A stretch of 64,000 bases of DNA from Streptomyces monashensis (GTDB taxonomy: Bacteria; Actinomycetota; Actinomycetes; Streptomycetales; Streptomycetaceae). Below the pieces are notes generated by a model that saw only the letters and a list, made by a program, of their open reading frames with translations, was not told the DNA's origin and ran no database searches. This document shows, in pieces, positions 34,414 through 43,078 of this stretch. The stretch's first letter is position 1. Every line of letters starts with the position of its first letter. Position numbers and translations under genes: made by a program. The stretch spans positions 1 through 64,000 of the forward strand of contig NZ_MLYO01000014.1 in assembly GCF_001866665.1 (NCBI RefSeq), read 5' to 3'.

Positions 34414-35652
34414 GTGATCTCCCCCTCCCCCTCCCCTCACCCCGATCCCGCCCACCCCACGCGCCGGGCAGCCCGAACGGTCGTCGTCGTGGGCGCCGGT
34501 CCCGCCGGGCTCACCGTCGCCAACATCCTGCGGGCCGCCTCGGTCGACTGTGTCGTGCTGGAGACCGAGAGCAGGCAGTTCATCGAGACCCGGGCCCGGG
34601 CCGGTGTCATCGAGGAATGGGCGGTGCGCGAACTCGGCCGCCGCGGCCTCGCCGGGCACCTGCCCCAGCGGGCCGAGCTGCACAGCGCCTGCGAGTTCCG
34701 CTTCGCCGGCGAGCGGTACCGATTCCCGTACACCGAACTGACGAACCATCACCATTACGTCTACCCCCAGCCGTTGCTGGTGACGGACCTGGTGCGCGAG
34801 TACGCCGACGCGCGCGGCGGCGACATCCGCTTCGGCGTGCGCGACGTCATGCTGCACGACCTGGACACGGACCGGCCGGCGGTGTCGTACCGCTGTCCGG
34901 AGACGGGTGAACGGCGGCTGCTGCGCTGCGACTTCGTCGCGGGGTGCGACGGGGCGCGCGGGGTGACGCGCGACGCGATTCCCGAGCGGCACCGGCGGAT
35001 CGCCCGGCAGGACGACGGCATCGGCTGGCTGGCGCTGCTCGCCGAGGTCCCGCCGTCGACGGACTGCGTCCTGTTCGGTGTCCATCCGCGCGGCTTCGCC
35101 GGGCAGATGCCCCGCAGCCCCGAGGTGACCCGGTTCTACCTGCAGTGCCCGCCGGGCGACGATCCGGAGAACTGGCCGCACGAGCGGGTCTGGACCGAGC
35201 TGCACGAGCGGCTGGCCGCGACCGGGGCGCCCCCGCTCACCGAGGGCCGGATCGTCGAGAAGCGGGTGCTGGACATGCACCACTACGTCGTCGAACCCCT
35301 CACCCACGGGCGGCTGTTCCTGGCCGGCGACGCCGGTCACCTCGTCGCGCCGATCGCCGCGAAGGGTATGAACCTCGCCCTGCACGACGCCTTCCTGCTC
35401 GGTGACGCGCTCGCCTCGTACGTCACGCGGGGCGACGGCGCCGGCCTGGACGGCTACTCGGCCGCCGCGCTGCGCCGGGTGTGGGACTACCAGGAGTTCT
35501 CACAGTGGCTGTCGGACATCTACCACGGTGTCGCGTCCGGTGATCCGTTCCGCGCCGGCACCACGCTCGCCCGGCTGCGCCGGCTGTTCTCCTCGCCCGC
35601 GGCGGCGTCCGCCTTCGCCGAGCAGTACCTCGGCACGGCCGCGACCTACTGA
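34414..35652 (+). CDS. pobA: 4-hydroxybenzoate 3-monooxygenase-like FAD hydroxylase
   Basis: A 412-residue class A flavin monooxygenase. It has the FAD motif VVVGAGPAGLTVANIL, the DG motif in DFVAGCDGARGVTRD, and the second FAD motif LFLAGDAGHLVAPIAAKGMNLALHDA in pieces. RAGVIEEW, NHHHYVYPQ and the overall length match PobA, which converts 4-hydroxybenzoate to protocatechuate. The N-terminus carries a 20-residue Pro-rich extension, and the GTG is only 7 bases after a CATAAT element (34402-34407), suggesting a leaderless transcript; a later start cannot be excluded. No pca genes are adjacent. Its stop overlaps the convergent ArsR gene by 7 bases. Confidence 0.88.
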   Translation: MISPSPSPHPDPAHPTRRAARTVVVVGAGPAGLTVANILRAASVDCVVLETESRQFIETRARAGVIEEWAVRELGRRGLAGHLPQRAELHSACEFRFAGERYRFPYTELTNHHHYVYPQPLLVTDLVREYADARGGDIRFGVRDVMLHDLDTDRPAVSYRCPETGERRLLRCDFVAGCDGARGVTRDAIPERHRRIARQDDGIGWLALLAEVPPSTDCVLFGVHPRGFAGQMPRSPEVTRFYLQCPPGDDPENWPHERVWTELHERLAATGAPPLTEGRIVEKRVLDMHHYVVEPLTHGRLFLAGDAGHLVAPIAAKGMNLALHDAFLLGDALASYVTRGDGAGLDGYSAAALRRVWDYQEFSQWLSDIYHGVASGDPFRAGTTLARLRRLFSSPAAASAFAEQYLGTAATY

Positions 35653-35999
35653 GCCCGTTCGGCGAGGTGGTGGTCGGCGGTCTTCAGCGCCTCGTCCACC
35701 AGCCGCCGCAGATGCCCGTGCGCGAGTGAGTAGACCACCCGGCGGCCCTCCTTGCGGGTCCGCACCAGACCCGCGAGCCGCAGCCGGGCCAGATGCTGGC
35801 TGACGGCGGGACGGGCCGCTCCGCATGCCCCGGTGAGCGTCGTGACGTCGGCCTCGCCCGCCGCCAGCGCGTGCAGCAGGGTGAGGCGGGTGCGGTCGCC
35901 GAGCAGGGAGAGCAGCTCGGCGGCGAGCGTGAACTGCTCCTCGCCCAGGGTGCGCGGATGCGTATGGTGCGCAGGTGATAGGTGCATGCGTGCGCTCAT
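35646..35999 (-). CDS. ArsR/SmtB-family metal-responsive repressor
   Basis: A 117-residue winged-helix repressor. A His-rich N-terminus (HLSPAHHTHP) suits metal sensing; recognition helix ARPAVSQHLARLRLAGLV; C-terminal HGHLRRLVDEALKTADHHLAE has the His/Asp residues of the alpha-5 zinc site of SmtB/CzrA types. The ATG at 35999 is preferred; CATTAT just upstream may be the -10 of a leaderless transcript. It is divergent from a CDF zinc exporter, its probable target. Confidence 0.9.
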   Translation of the reverse strand: MSARMHLSPAHHTHPRTLGEEQFTLAAELLSLLGDRTRLTLLHALAAGEADVTTLTGACGAARPAVSQHLARLRLAGLVRTRKEGRRVVYSLAHGHLRRLVDEALKTADHHLAERAQ

Positions 36000-36005
36000 A
36001 CGCAC
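35990..36005. promoter_or_regulatory. Candidate ArsR operator
   Basis: GTGCG (35990-35994), CTCATA and CGCAC (36001-36005) form an inverted repeat over the start codon of the ArsR gene, in the divergent region shared with the CDF exporter. Confidence 0.4.
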
Positions 36006-36061
36006 ATAATGGTCCCGTGGACCGCCGCGCGTCCACTCCCGCACACCGGAAGGGGACCCAC

Positions 36062-37117
36062 GTGAGCGACCGGCACCCTCACCAGCACGGGCATGCGCAC
36101 GGGCACGGGCATGAGCACGGCCACCGCGCCGCCGGTCTCCGGCACCGCCTCGCGCATCTGCTGACCCCGCACTCCCACGAGAGCGCCGACAAGCTGGACC
36201 CCGCCCTGGAGTCCTCGGCGCGCGGGATGCGGGCGCTGTGGGTGTCGCTGGCCGCGCTCGGGGCGACGGCGCTGACCCAGGCGGCCGTGGTGGCCGTGTC
36301 CGGTTCGGTGGCGCTGCTCGGGGACGCCGTGCACAACGCCGCCGACGCCCTGACCGCCGTCCCGCTCGGCATCGCCTTCGTCCTGGGGCGGCGGGCGGCG
36401 ACGCGCCGGTTCACCTACGGCTACGGCCGGGCCGAGGATCTGGCGGGGCTGGTGATCGTGCTGACGATCGCCGCGTCGGCGGCCTTCGCCGCGTGGGCGG
36501 CCGTCGGCCGGCTGCTCGACCCGCGCCCGGTCAGCCATCTCCCGGCCGTCGCGGCGGCCGCCCTGGTCGGCTTCGCCGGCAACGAGTGGGTGGCCCGGTA
36601 CCGGATCCGGGTCGGCCGCGAGATCGGTTCGGCGGCGCTCGTCGCGGACGGGCTGCACGCACGCACCGACGGGTTCACCTCGCTGGCCGTGCTCGTGGGC
36701 GCGGGCGGCTCCGCGCTCGGCCTGCAACTGGCCGACCCGGTCGTGGGGTTGGCGATCACGGCCGCGATCGCGCTGGTGCTGCGGGACGCGGCGCGGGAGG
36801 TGTTCCGGCGGATCATGGACGCCGTCGACCCGGCGCTGGTGGACCGCGCCGAGCGGGCGGTGCGGGCGGTGCCCGGGGTGCGCGAGGTGGGCGAGCTGCG
36901 GCTGCGCTGGATCGGGCACCGGCTGCGCGCCGAGCTCGCGGTGGTCGTGGACGGCGAGGCGACGGTGCGGCAGGCGCACGCGATCGCCGTCGAGGCCGAA
37001 CACGCCCTGCTGCACGCCGTACCGAGGCTGACGGCCGCCCTGGTGCACGCCGATCCGGCGCCGGCGCCGGGCGAACGCGACCCGCACCTGGCGCTGGCCC
37101 ACCACCTGACCGCCTGA
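36062..37117 (+). CDS. Cation diffusion facilitator (zinc-type exporter)
   Basis: A 351-residue CDF transporter. The cytoplasmic N-terminus is very His-rich (HPHQHGHAHGHGHEHGH). Six membrane helices follow, with zinc-site motifs of the HxxxD type in LLGDAVHNAADAL and DGLHARTDGFTSL. The C-terminal cytoplasmic domain ends near AVPRLTAALVHADP. It exports Zn(II) or a related ion by proton antiport. The GTG at 36062 follows GGAAGGGGACC. It is divergent from the ArsR repressor and likely induced by metal. Confidence 0.92.
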   Translation: MSDRHPHQHGHAHGHGHEHGHRAAGLRHRLAHLLTPHSHESADKLDPALESSARGMRALWVSLAALGATALTQAAVVAVSGSVALLGDAVHNAADALTAVPLGIAFVLGRRAATRRFTYGYGRAEDLAGLVIVLTIAASAAFAAWAAVGRLLDPRPVSHLPAVAAAALVGFAGNEWVARYRIRVGREIGSAALVADGLHARTDGFTSLAVLVGAGGSALGLQLADPVVGLAITAAIALVLRDAAREVFRRIMDAVDPALVDRAERAVRAVPGVREVGELRLRWIGHRLRAELAVVVDGEATVRQAHAIAVEAEHALLHAVPRLTAALVHADPAPAPGERDPHLALAHHLTA

Positions 37118-37140
37118 CGGCGGGCTCCGGCAGCCCGGCC

Positions 37141-37698
37141 TCAGGCGGCCCCGAGTCCCTCCAGCACCATGGCGCCGGGCAGTTCGGCGAGGGCCTTGCC
37201 GGGTACCAGCAGCTTGCCGCGTCGGCGTCCGCTGCCGACGAGGACGTACGGCAGGTCGGCCACGGCCGAGTCCACGAGCACCGGCCAGCCGGCGGGCAGG
37301 CCGACCGGGGTGATGCCGCCGTACTCCATGCCGGTCTCGCCGGTCGCCGTGTCCATCGAGGCGAACGAGGCCTTGCGGGCGCCGAGATGGCGGCGCACGA
37401 CGCCGTTGACGTCGACCCGGGTGGTGGACAGCACGAGGCACGCGGCGAGGGAGGTCTCACCGCCGCGCCTGCCCGCGACGACCACACAGTTCGCCGACTG
37501 CTCCAGCAGGTCGCGGCCGTAGTGCTCCACGAAGACGGCGGTGTCGGCCCAGCGCGGGTCGGTCTCGACGTAGAGGATCCGGTCGGCGGGGACCGCGCCC
37601 CGCCAGTGCCGGACGGCGTCGGCGACGGGTGCGACCAGGTCGTCCAGGCAGTCCGGGGCCGGGGTGGCGGTGTCGAAGTCCCCGATGGGTGCGCGCAT
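37141..37698 (-). CDS. YbaK/ProX-type aminoacyl-tRNA deacylase domain protein
   Basis: A 185-residue protein with the YbaK/EbsC fold: ANCVVVAGRRGGETSLAACLVLSTTRVDVN in pieces, ARKASFASMDTATGETGMEYGGITPVGLP, and VLVGSGRRRGKLLVPGK. The proteins hydrolyse mischarged aminoacyl-tRNA in trans. Here the usual first Lys region is less obvious. It may belong with the XRE-cupin gene 35 bases upstream on the same strand. Confidence 0.85.
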   Translation of the reverse strand: MRAPIGDFDTATPAPDCLDDLVAPVADAVRHWRGAVPADRILYVETDPRWADTAVFVEHYGRDLLEQSANCVVVAGRRGGETSLAACLVLSTTRVDVNGVVRRHLGARKASFASMDTATGETGMEYGGITPVGLPAGWPVLVDSAVADLPYVLVGSGRRRGKLLVPGKALAELPGAMVLEGLGAA

Positions 37699-37732
37699 GG
37701 CCGCACGCTAACAGTCCGCGCCGCGGGGCCGT

Positions 37733-38305
37733 TCAGCGCACGGGCGGCACGGAGACGGCCATGACCATCTCCATCGGTACGTCGCCCTCGTTGCCGTACG
37801 TGTGCTGGGTGCTCGCCTCGAACGTGGCGCTCGCGCCGGCCGGCACCAGGTGGGCCACGCCGTCGACGGTGAGGGTCAGTTCGCCGGCGGTGACGTGGAC
37901 GAGTTCCACGGTGCCGGCCGGATGCGGCTCGGAGGGGCTGGACTCGCCCGGCATCAGCCGCCAGTCCCACATCTCGACCGGGCCGGGCGCCTCCGTGCCC
38001 GCCAGCAGGCGGTTGTAGCTGCCGGCGTCGGTGTGCCACAGGCGTACGGCCTGGCCGGGGGCGACGATGCGGACCTTGGGGCCCTGTTCGTAGTCGAGCA
38101 GGGTGGTGATGCTGATGCCGAGCGCGTCGCCGATCTTGACAACGGTGCCGAGGCTGGGGTTCGTCCGGGCCTGCTCGATCTGGATCAGCATGCCGCGGCT
38201 GACTCCCGCACGGGCGGAGAGCACGTCCAGGGTGAAGCCGCGCACCGTACGCCAGTGCTTGACGTTGCGTGCCAGGGACTGGGTCAGCAGGTCGAGGTCC
38301 GACAC
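37733..38305 (-). CDS. XRE-family regulator with cupin domain
   Basis: A 190-residue regulator. An N-terminal XRE helix-turn-helix (residues 14-70, SARAGVSRGMLIQIEQARTNPSLGTV in part) joins a cupin (about 110-185, GTVELVHVTAGELTLTVDG, EASTQHTYGNEGD). Such proteins bind small ligands through the cupin. It is divergent from an EamA exporter, and a perfect palindrome lies in the shared region, so it probably represses both. Confidence 0.9.
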   Translation of the reverse strand: MSDLDLLTQSLARNVKHWRTVRGFTLDVLSARAGVSRGMLIQIEQARTNPSLGTVVKIGDALGISITTLLDYEQGPKVRIVAPGQAVRLWHTDAGSYNRLLAGTEAPGPVEMWDWRLMPGESSPSEPHPAGTVELVHVTAGELTLTVDGVAHLVPAGASATFEASTQHTYGNEGDVPMEMVMAVSVPPVR

Positions 38306-38343
38306 ATCACGTCCATCGAGAGGAGTTCACTATATGGGATGAC

Positions 38344-38365
38344 GTAGTTCATTGTGTTGAACTAC
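38344..38365. promoter_or_regulatory. Palindromic operator of the XRE-cupin regulator
   Basis: GTAGTTCA (38344-38351), a 6-base centre and TGAACTAC (38358-38365) form a perfect 8-bp inverted repeat. A further half site GTTCA lies at about 38325. On the minus strand TATAGT (38334-38329) is a good -10 for the regulator, with the palindrome over its -35 region. Confidence 0.65.
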
Positions 38366-38412
38366 GGTGGGGTGCACCTGATTGTTCAGCAAACTGTACT
38401 GCGAGGCCGCCC

Positions 38413-39270
38413 GTGACAGCATTCTTCGCCCTCACCACCAGTCTCCTGTGGGGACTGGCCGACTTCGGCGGCGGACTGCTGACCCGGCGTACGCCGGCGC
38501 TCACGGTCGTCGTGGTCTCCCAGTCCATCGCGGCGGCCGTACTGGGCGCGATCGTCGTCGCGACCGGCGGCTGGGGGGAGGCCGGGCCCCGGCTGTGGTT
38601 CGCGTTCGCGGCGGGGCTGGTCGGCCCGGTCGCCCTGCTCGCCTTCTACCAGGCCCTGGCGCTCGGCCCCATGGGGGTCGTCTCGCCGCTCGCCACCCTC
38701 AGCGTGGCCGTCCCGGTCGGTGTCGGCCTCGTCCTCGGTGAGCGCCCGGGGCTGCTCCAGGTCGCGGGCATCGCGGTCGCCGTCACCGGCGTCGTCCTCG
38801 CGGGCGGCCCCCAGCTGCGCGGCGCGCCGGTCCAGCGGCGGGCGATCCTGCTCACGCTGGTCGCGGCGCTCGGCTTCGGCACGGTGTTCGCGCTGATCAG
38901 CGAGGCCTCGACCGATGTGACCGGGCTCTTCCTCGCCCTCTTCGTGCAGCGGCTGACCAATGTCGCGGTCGGCGGGACCGCGCTCGCGGTCTCCGTCCGC
39001 CGGGGCGGCCGTGGCCTGCCGGACGGCGGCTTCCCGTGGTCCTCGCTGCCCGCGCTCGCCTTCGTCGGGCTCGCGGACGTGGCGGCCAACGGCACCTACG
39101 CACTCGCCGCGCGACACGGCCCGGTCACCGTCGCGGCGGTACTGGCCTCGCTGTACCCGGTGGTGACCACACTGGCCGCACGCGGCTTCCTCAGCGAACG
39201 GCTCCGCGCGATCCAGACAGCGGGCGCGGCACTCGCCCTGCTCGGCACGCTCCTGCTGGCAACCGGCTGA
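38413..39270 (+). CDS. EamA/DMT-superfamily exporter
   Basis: A 285-residue membrane protein with ten predicted helices in two EamA repeats (VLGERPGLLQVAGIAVAVTG ends repeat one; FLSERLRAIQTAGAALALLGTL ends repeat two). The substrate may be an amino acid or small metabolite. The GTG at 38413 begins at the first helix. It is divergent from the XRE-cupin regulator, which may respond to the exported compound. Confidence 0.88.
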   Translation: MTAFFALTTSLLWGLADFGGGLLTRRTPALTVVVVSQSIAAAVLGAIVVATGGWGEAGPRLWFAFAAGLVGPVALLAFYQALALGPMGVVSPLATLSVAVPVGVGLVLGERPGLLQVAGIAVAVTGVVLAGGPQLRGAPVQRRAILLTLVAALGFGTVFALISEASTDVTGLFLALFVQRLTNVAVGGTALAVSVRRGGRGLPDGGFPWSSLPALAFVGLADVAANGTYALAARHGPVTVAAVLASLYPVVTTLAARGFLSERLRAIQTAGAALALLGTLLLATG

Positions 39271-39518
39271 CCAGCCCGCCCCGATCCCGGCCTCCGCGCC
39301 ATCCTCGCTCCCGACATGGGAACAGCCCCGGCCCCGGGCCCCGACGCGGCCCCGGCCCAGCTCGACCCCGGCTGCGACCCGGCCTGCGATCCCGACTCAA
39401 CACTCGACCCCGACACGGCTCCGGCCCCGGCGTCGGCTCGGCCCCCGACTCCGACGCCGGCCTCGGTCCAGCACCCGGCCGTAGTCCACCCCAGCCCCGA
39501 CTCGGTCCCGGTCCCGCA
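39271..39518. repeat. Low-complexity intergenic region with CCCCGAC/CCCGAC repeats
   Basis: This 248-base stretch has many short degenerate copies of CCCCGACnC. Open frames through it give Pro/Asp/Ala-rich products without family features, so no gene is called. It separates the convergent EamA and acyltransferase genes. Confidence 0.6.
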
Positions 39519-40283
39519 TCACCCCTCCGCTTCGAGCTCCGCGAGGCGCGTCACCGTTTCCTCGTCCAGTTCCGCCAGGGCGCGCAGCTGATCCGGGGTC
39601 GTGCCGACCGGGATCGGGACCGGGGGCGGGGTGCGCAGTGGGGGTTGCCAGCCGTCGGCGGGGGTCCAGCGGCGGACGACGCGGGCCGGTGCTCCGGCCA
39701 CCACGGCGTGGTCGGGCACCGCACCGCGCACCACGGCGCCGGCCGCGACGACCACGTTCCGGCCGATCCGCGCGCCCGGCAGGATCACCGCGCCGGTGCC
39801 GATCCAGCAGCCCGGGCCTATCTCCACCGGCTCCATCCGCGGCCACTGCCTGCCGATGGGCTCGTGCGGGTCGTCGTAGGAGTGGTTGGTGGAGGTGACG
39901 TAGACGTACGGGCCGAAGTAGCAGTCGCGGCCGATGGTGACCGTCGTGTCCGCGATGACGTGGCTGCCGCGGCCGAGGACGACTCCGTCGCCGATGCGCA
40001 GGATCGGGTCCGGGCCGAGGTCCAGGTCCGGCATCAGACCGGCGGTCAGCGTGACCTGCTCGGCGATGATGCAGTGGGAGCCGAGGTGGATCCAGGGTTC
40101 GCCGAAGACGGTGCCGAGCGGGAAGGCGAGGCGGGTGGCTTCGCCGATCGAGCCGAAGCGGAAACCCGCCGGGTGCTCGGCCGTGACGGAACCCGCGCGC
40201 TGGATCCAGGCCCAGGCCTGGTGGACGACACGTTGCGCTGCGCGGCGTCGCCGGAATGAGAACGTGTTCTTCCGCTGGGGCAC
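39519..40283 (-). CDS. Left-handed beta-helix acyltransferase
   Basis: A 254-residue protein with hexapeptide repeats (ILRIGDGVVLGRGSHVIADTTVTIGRDCYFG; WIGTGAVILPGARIGRNVVVAAGAVVRG) and a loop with NHSYDDPHEPIG, as in maltose/galactoside-type acetyltransferases. The N-terminus is basic (RKNTFSFRRRRAAQR). The acceptor is probably a sugar or antibiotic-like hydroxyl or amine (inference). Divergent from the gamma-carbonic-anhydrase-like gene. Confidence 0.88.
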   Translation of the reverse strand: MPQRKNTFSFRRRRAAQRVVHQAWAWIQRAGSVTAEHPAGFRFGSIGEATRLAFPLGTVFGEPWIHLGSHCIIAEQVTLTAGLMPDLDLGPDPILRIGDGVVLGRGSHVIADTTVTIGRDCYFGPYVYVTSTNHSYDDPHEPIGRQWPRMEPVEIGPGCWIGTGAVILPGARIGRNVVVAAGAVVRGAVPDHAVVAGAPARVVRRWTPADGWQPPLRTPPPVPIPVGTTPDQLRALAELDEETVTRLAELEAEG

Positions 40284-40391
40284 GGGGTTACGTTACTAAG
40301 CGGACGCTTTCGGCAAGAGGGCCGCCTGCTGTGATCTTTGCCCCAGCCCGTGCCGTACGGTGCGGGGGACGACGACGCGAGGAGAACCGTC

Positions 40392-40925
40392 ATGACACAG
40401 CAGGCGCTGATCGTGGGCATCGGCGGCCGGGAGCCCCAGGTCGATGCCGAGGCGTTCGTGGCGCCCACGGCCTCCGTGATCGGGGACGTCACGCTGCACG
40501 CCGGGGCCAGTGTCTGGTACGGGGCGGTCGTACGCGGTGACGTCGAGAAGATCACCGTGGGGGCGAGCGCGAACGTGCAGGACAACGTGACGCTGCACGC
40601 CGATCCCGGGTTTCCCGTCAGCGTGGGTGAGCGGGTCTCCATCGGGCACAACGCGGTGGTGCACGGGGCGACCGTCGAGGACGACTGTCTCATCGGCATG
40701 GGGGCGACCGTGCTCAACGGCGCGGTGATCGGGGCGGGATCGCTGGTCGCCGCGCAGGCGCTGGTCCCGCAGGGGATGGTGGTGCCGGCCGGCTCACTGG
40801 TGGCGGGGGTGCCGGCCACGGTGCGGCGGCCGCTCTCCGAGGAGGAGCGGCAGGGCGTGACCCTCAACGGCACGATGTACGCGGACCTGGCGAAGGCGCA
40901 CAAGGATGTGCATCGCCCGGCATAG
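40392..40925 (+). CDS. Gamma-carbonic-anhydrase-like protein
   Basis: A 177-residue hexapeptide-repeat protein of the CaiE/YrdA/PaaY group. Potential zinc ligands are His69 (VTLHADPG) and His86 and His91 (IGHNAVVHG), spaced as in gamma carbonic anhydrases. RGD in YGAVVRGDVEKI is conserved. GGAG lies about 6 bases before the ATG. Activity is not certain, since many homologues are inactive. Confidence 0.9.
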   Translation: MTQQALIVGIGGREPQVDAEAFVAPTASVIGDVTLHAGASVWYGAVVRGDVEKITVGASANVQDNVTLHADPGFPVSVGERVSIGHNAVVHGATVEDDCLIGMGATVLNGAVIGAGSLVAAQALVPQGMVVPAGSLVAGVPATVRRPLSEEERQGVTLNGTMYADLAKAHKDVHRPA

Positions 40926-41012
40926 CCGGGCACAGGGAGGTGTCGCCGGGCCGGTCACGGCCGTCCGGCAAAGCCGCGTGCCGGTACCGCCCCGCGCGCC
41001 TTCGGGGCGGTG

Positions 41013-41660
41013 TCAGTCACCGGCGCCGACCGGCTCCGCCTCCTGGCCGTGCTCCTGCCGGGCCTTCTTCGCCTTGCGCCGGACCAGCAGCATCGAGGCC
41101 AGGCCGACGAGGACCGCCGCCGCGAGGCCCACGTAGGAGAACTTCTTCAGCCAGCCCTCGGCGACCACGCCGACGTAGTAGATGACGGCTGTCGTGCCGC
41201 CCGCCCAGCAGATGCCGCCGAGGACGTTGGCGATGAGGAACTTCCAGTACGGCATCTGCAGGACGCCCGCGAGGGGGCCGGCGAAGATGCGCAGCAGGGC
41301 GATGAAGCGGCCGACGAACACGGCCCACATGCCCCACTTCTCGAAGGAACGCTCGGCGGTGGCCACATGGCCCGCGCCGAAGTGTCTCGGGAACTTGCCG
41401 CCCAGCCAGGCCAGCAGCGGGCGGCCGCCCTTGCGGCCGATCGCGTAGCCGATGGAGTCGCCGATCACCGCGCCGGCGGTCGCGCACGCGCCGAGGACGA
41501 CGGGGTTGATGCCGGAGTGCTGGGAGGACAGCAGCGCCGCGGACACCAGGACGATCTCGCCCGGCAGCGGGATGCCCAGGCTCTCGACACCGATCACCAG
41601 GGCCACCATGGCGTAGACGGCGACCGCGGGCACCGAGTCGAGCCATTCCTGCACGTGCAC
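41013..41660 (-). CDS. DedA-family membrane protein
   Basis: A 215-residue DedA protein: the family motif is in GRFIALLRIFAGPLAGVLQMPYWKF, and an early LPGEIVLVSAALLSS helix carries the acidic residue. DedA proteins act in phospholipid or undecaprenyl-phosphate flipping and membrane homeostasis. The GTG at 41660 has GGAGG 8 bases upstream. The C-terminal tail is basic then acidic. Confidence 0.9.
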   Translation of the reverse strand: MHVQEWLDSVPAVAVYAMVALVIGVESLGIPLPGEIVLVSAALLSSQHSGINPVVLGACATAGAVIGDSIGYAIGRKGGRPLLAWLGGKFPRHFGAGHVATAERSFEKWGMWAVFVGRFIALLRIFAGPLAGVLQMPYWKFLIANVLGGICWAGGTTAVIYYVGVVAEGWLKKFSYVGLAAAVLVGLASMLLVRRKAKKARQEHGQEAEPVGAGD

Positions 41661-41932
41661 CGCGGGTTCCTCCCCTGTCGCCGACCTTTGGCTGCCGGAC
41701 ACCGCATGCAAAGAGCGTCCCAAGGGAAGGCTACCCGGTCGGCGGTGAGCGGTGGTTAAGCGCAGAACTTCCCGGCCGTTCCCGGCGCCTCCCCGGTGGC
41801 ACCCTCCCGCCCTCCGCCCTTGGGCTCTCGGACACCCCGGTGTCACTCGGGCGGGGAAAGCTCCCGCGGTATCGCCCGACCCGCCTCCCCCAGGTCCCCG
41901 CCCGGGACCCGCCGCGGAAGGACGACGTCCCC
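41661..41932. other. Divergent intergenic region between DedA and UPF0104 genes
   Basis: This 272-base region is GC- and C-rich. No gene is seen. GGAAGGA at about 41917 may serve the UPF0104 start. No clear promoter was found. Confidence 0.4.
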
Positions 41933-43060
41933 GTGCCCTCACCGTCCCCGGTCCCGCTCTCCCTCCCGCTCCCGCCGCCCTCCGCCCCGCTCGCCGGAGA
42001 ACTCCCCGGTCACCTCGCCGACGGCCCCGTCGACGGCGTCGTCCACAGCCCCGCCGATGATCTCGCCGAGGAAGCCGTCCGCACCCCGCTCGCGGCGGCG
42101 ACGCCCCCGCCCCGGCCGTCGTCCTTCCTGGCGGGCCGGTCGGTACGGCTCGCCCTGTGCCTCGCGCCGCTGCTGCTGGTGGGCGGCTGGGCGGTGGCCA
42201 ACCGGCCCGTGGTGTACGAGGGGGTCCGGCGGCTCGTCGCGGCCGATCCCTGGTGGCTGCTGGCCGGGGGCGGTTTCACCTGCCTGAACTGGGTGGCCGC
42301 CGCGTGTGTCCGGCAGGGCGCGCTGCCCGACCGGGTCCCGGCGGGGCAGTTGCTGGCCTCGCAGTTCGCCGCCGGTGCCGCCAACCACGTGCTGCCCGCC
42401 GGGCTCGGCGCCCACGCCGTCACCGTGCGCTTCCTGCGGGCGCGCGGTGTGCCGCTGGAGCGGGCGACCGCCTCGATCGGGCTGTACTCGCTGGCGAAGT
42501 CCTCCGCCAAGACGGTCGTGCTGGTGGTCCTGCTCGCGGTGTCGCCCGCCTGGCGGCGCCTCGGCGAGCTGGTCCCGGACGGGCGGCTGCTGGTGCCGCT
42601 CGCCGCGGTCGCCGGCGGTGTCCTCGCGGTCGCCGGGGTGCTGCTGACCGTCGTACGACCGTTGCGGCGGCCCGTGACCGGGCTGCTGCGCTCCGCCCTC
42701 GCCGACGCGCGGGAGGTGCACACACGGCCCTGCCGGGTGGCCGCACTGTGGGGCGGGGCGGTCGCGATGCCGCTGCTGCAGGGGGCCACCCTCGTCTGTG
42801 TCGGGGCCTCGCTCGGGCTGCACATGCCGTGCGAGCAGGTGGTGCTGGCCTACCTCGCGGCCGGTACGGCCGTCGGGGCCGTCCCGGCGCCCGGCGGGTT
42901 CGCGGTCGACGCGGCACTGGCATGGACGCTGATCACCTTCGGCGCGGCACCGGCCGTGGCCACCGCGACCGTCATCGGCTACCGGGTGCTGACCGACTGG
43001 GTGCCGCTGGCGCCGGGCGCCCTGACGTTCTCGGCGTTGATCCGCGCCAGGATCCTGTGA
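41933..43060 (+). CDS. UPF0104 (YbhN/LPG-synthase-TM-like) membrane protein
   Basis: A 375-residue membrane protein. A Pro-rich N-terminal tail of about 60 residues precedes seven to eight helices of the lysylphosphatidylglycerol-synthetase transmembrane type; LASQFAAGAANHVLPAGLGAHAVTVRFL is the family core. Such proteins are thought to move lipids or act as flippases. The GTG at 41933 follows GGAAGGA. It is convergent with, and 18 bases from, the end of the secondary-lipid operon, so it may translocate that product; it is not in the same transcript. Confidence 0.82.
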   Translation: MPSPSPVPLSLPLPPPSAPLAGELPGHLADGPVDGVVHSPADDLAEEAVRTPLAAATPPPRPSSFLAGRSVRLALCLAPLLLVGGWAVANRPVVYEGVRRLVAADPWWLLAGGGFTCLNWVAAACVRQGALPDRVPAGQLLASQFAAGAANHVLPAGLGAHAVTVRFLRARGVPLERATASIGLYSLAKSSAKTVVLVVLLAVSPAWRRLGELVPDGRLLVPLAAVAGGVLAVAGVLLTVVRPLRRPVTGLLRSALADAREVHTRPCRVAALWGGAVAMPLLQGATLVCVGASLGLHMPCEQVVLAYLAAGTAVGAVPAPGGFAVDAALAWTLITFGAAPAVATATVIGYRVLTDWVPLAPGALTFSALIRARIL

Positions 43061-43078
43061 GCGTGCGTCGCGTGCCGG

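Noticed and set aside
39316..39591. Possible small Pro/Asp-rich protein
   Set aside because: The sequence is low-complexity repeat, overlaps the acyltransferase gene, and has no ribosome binding site.
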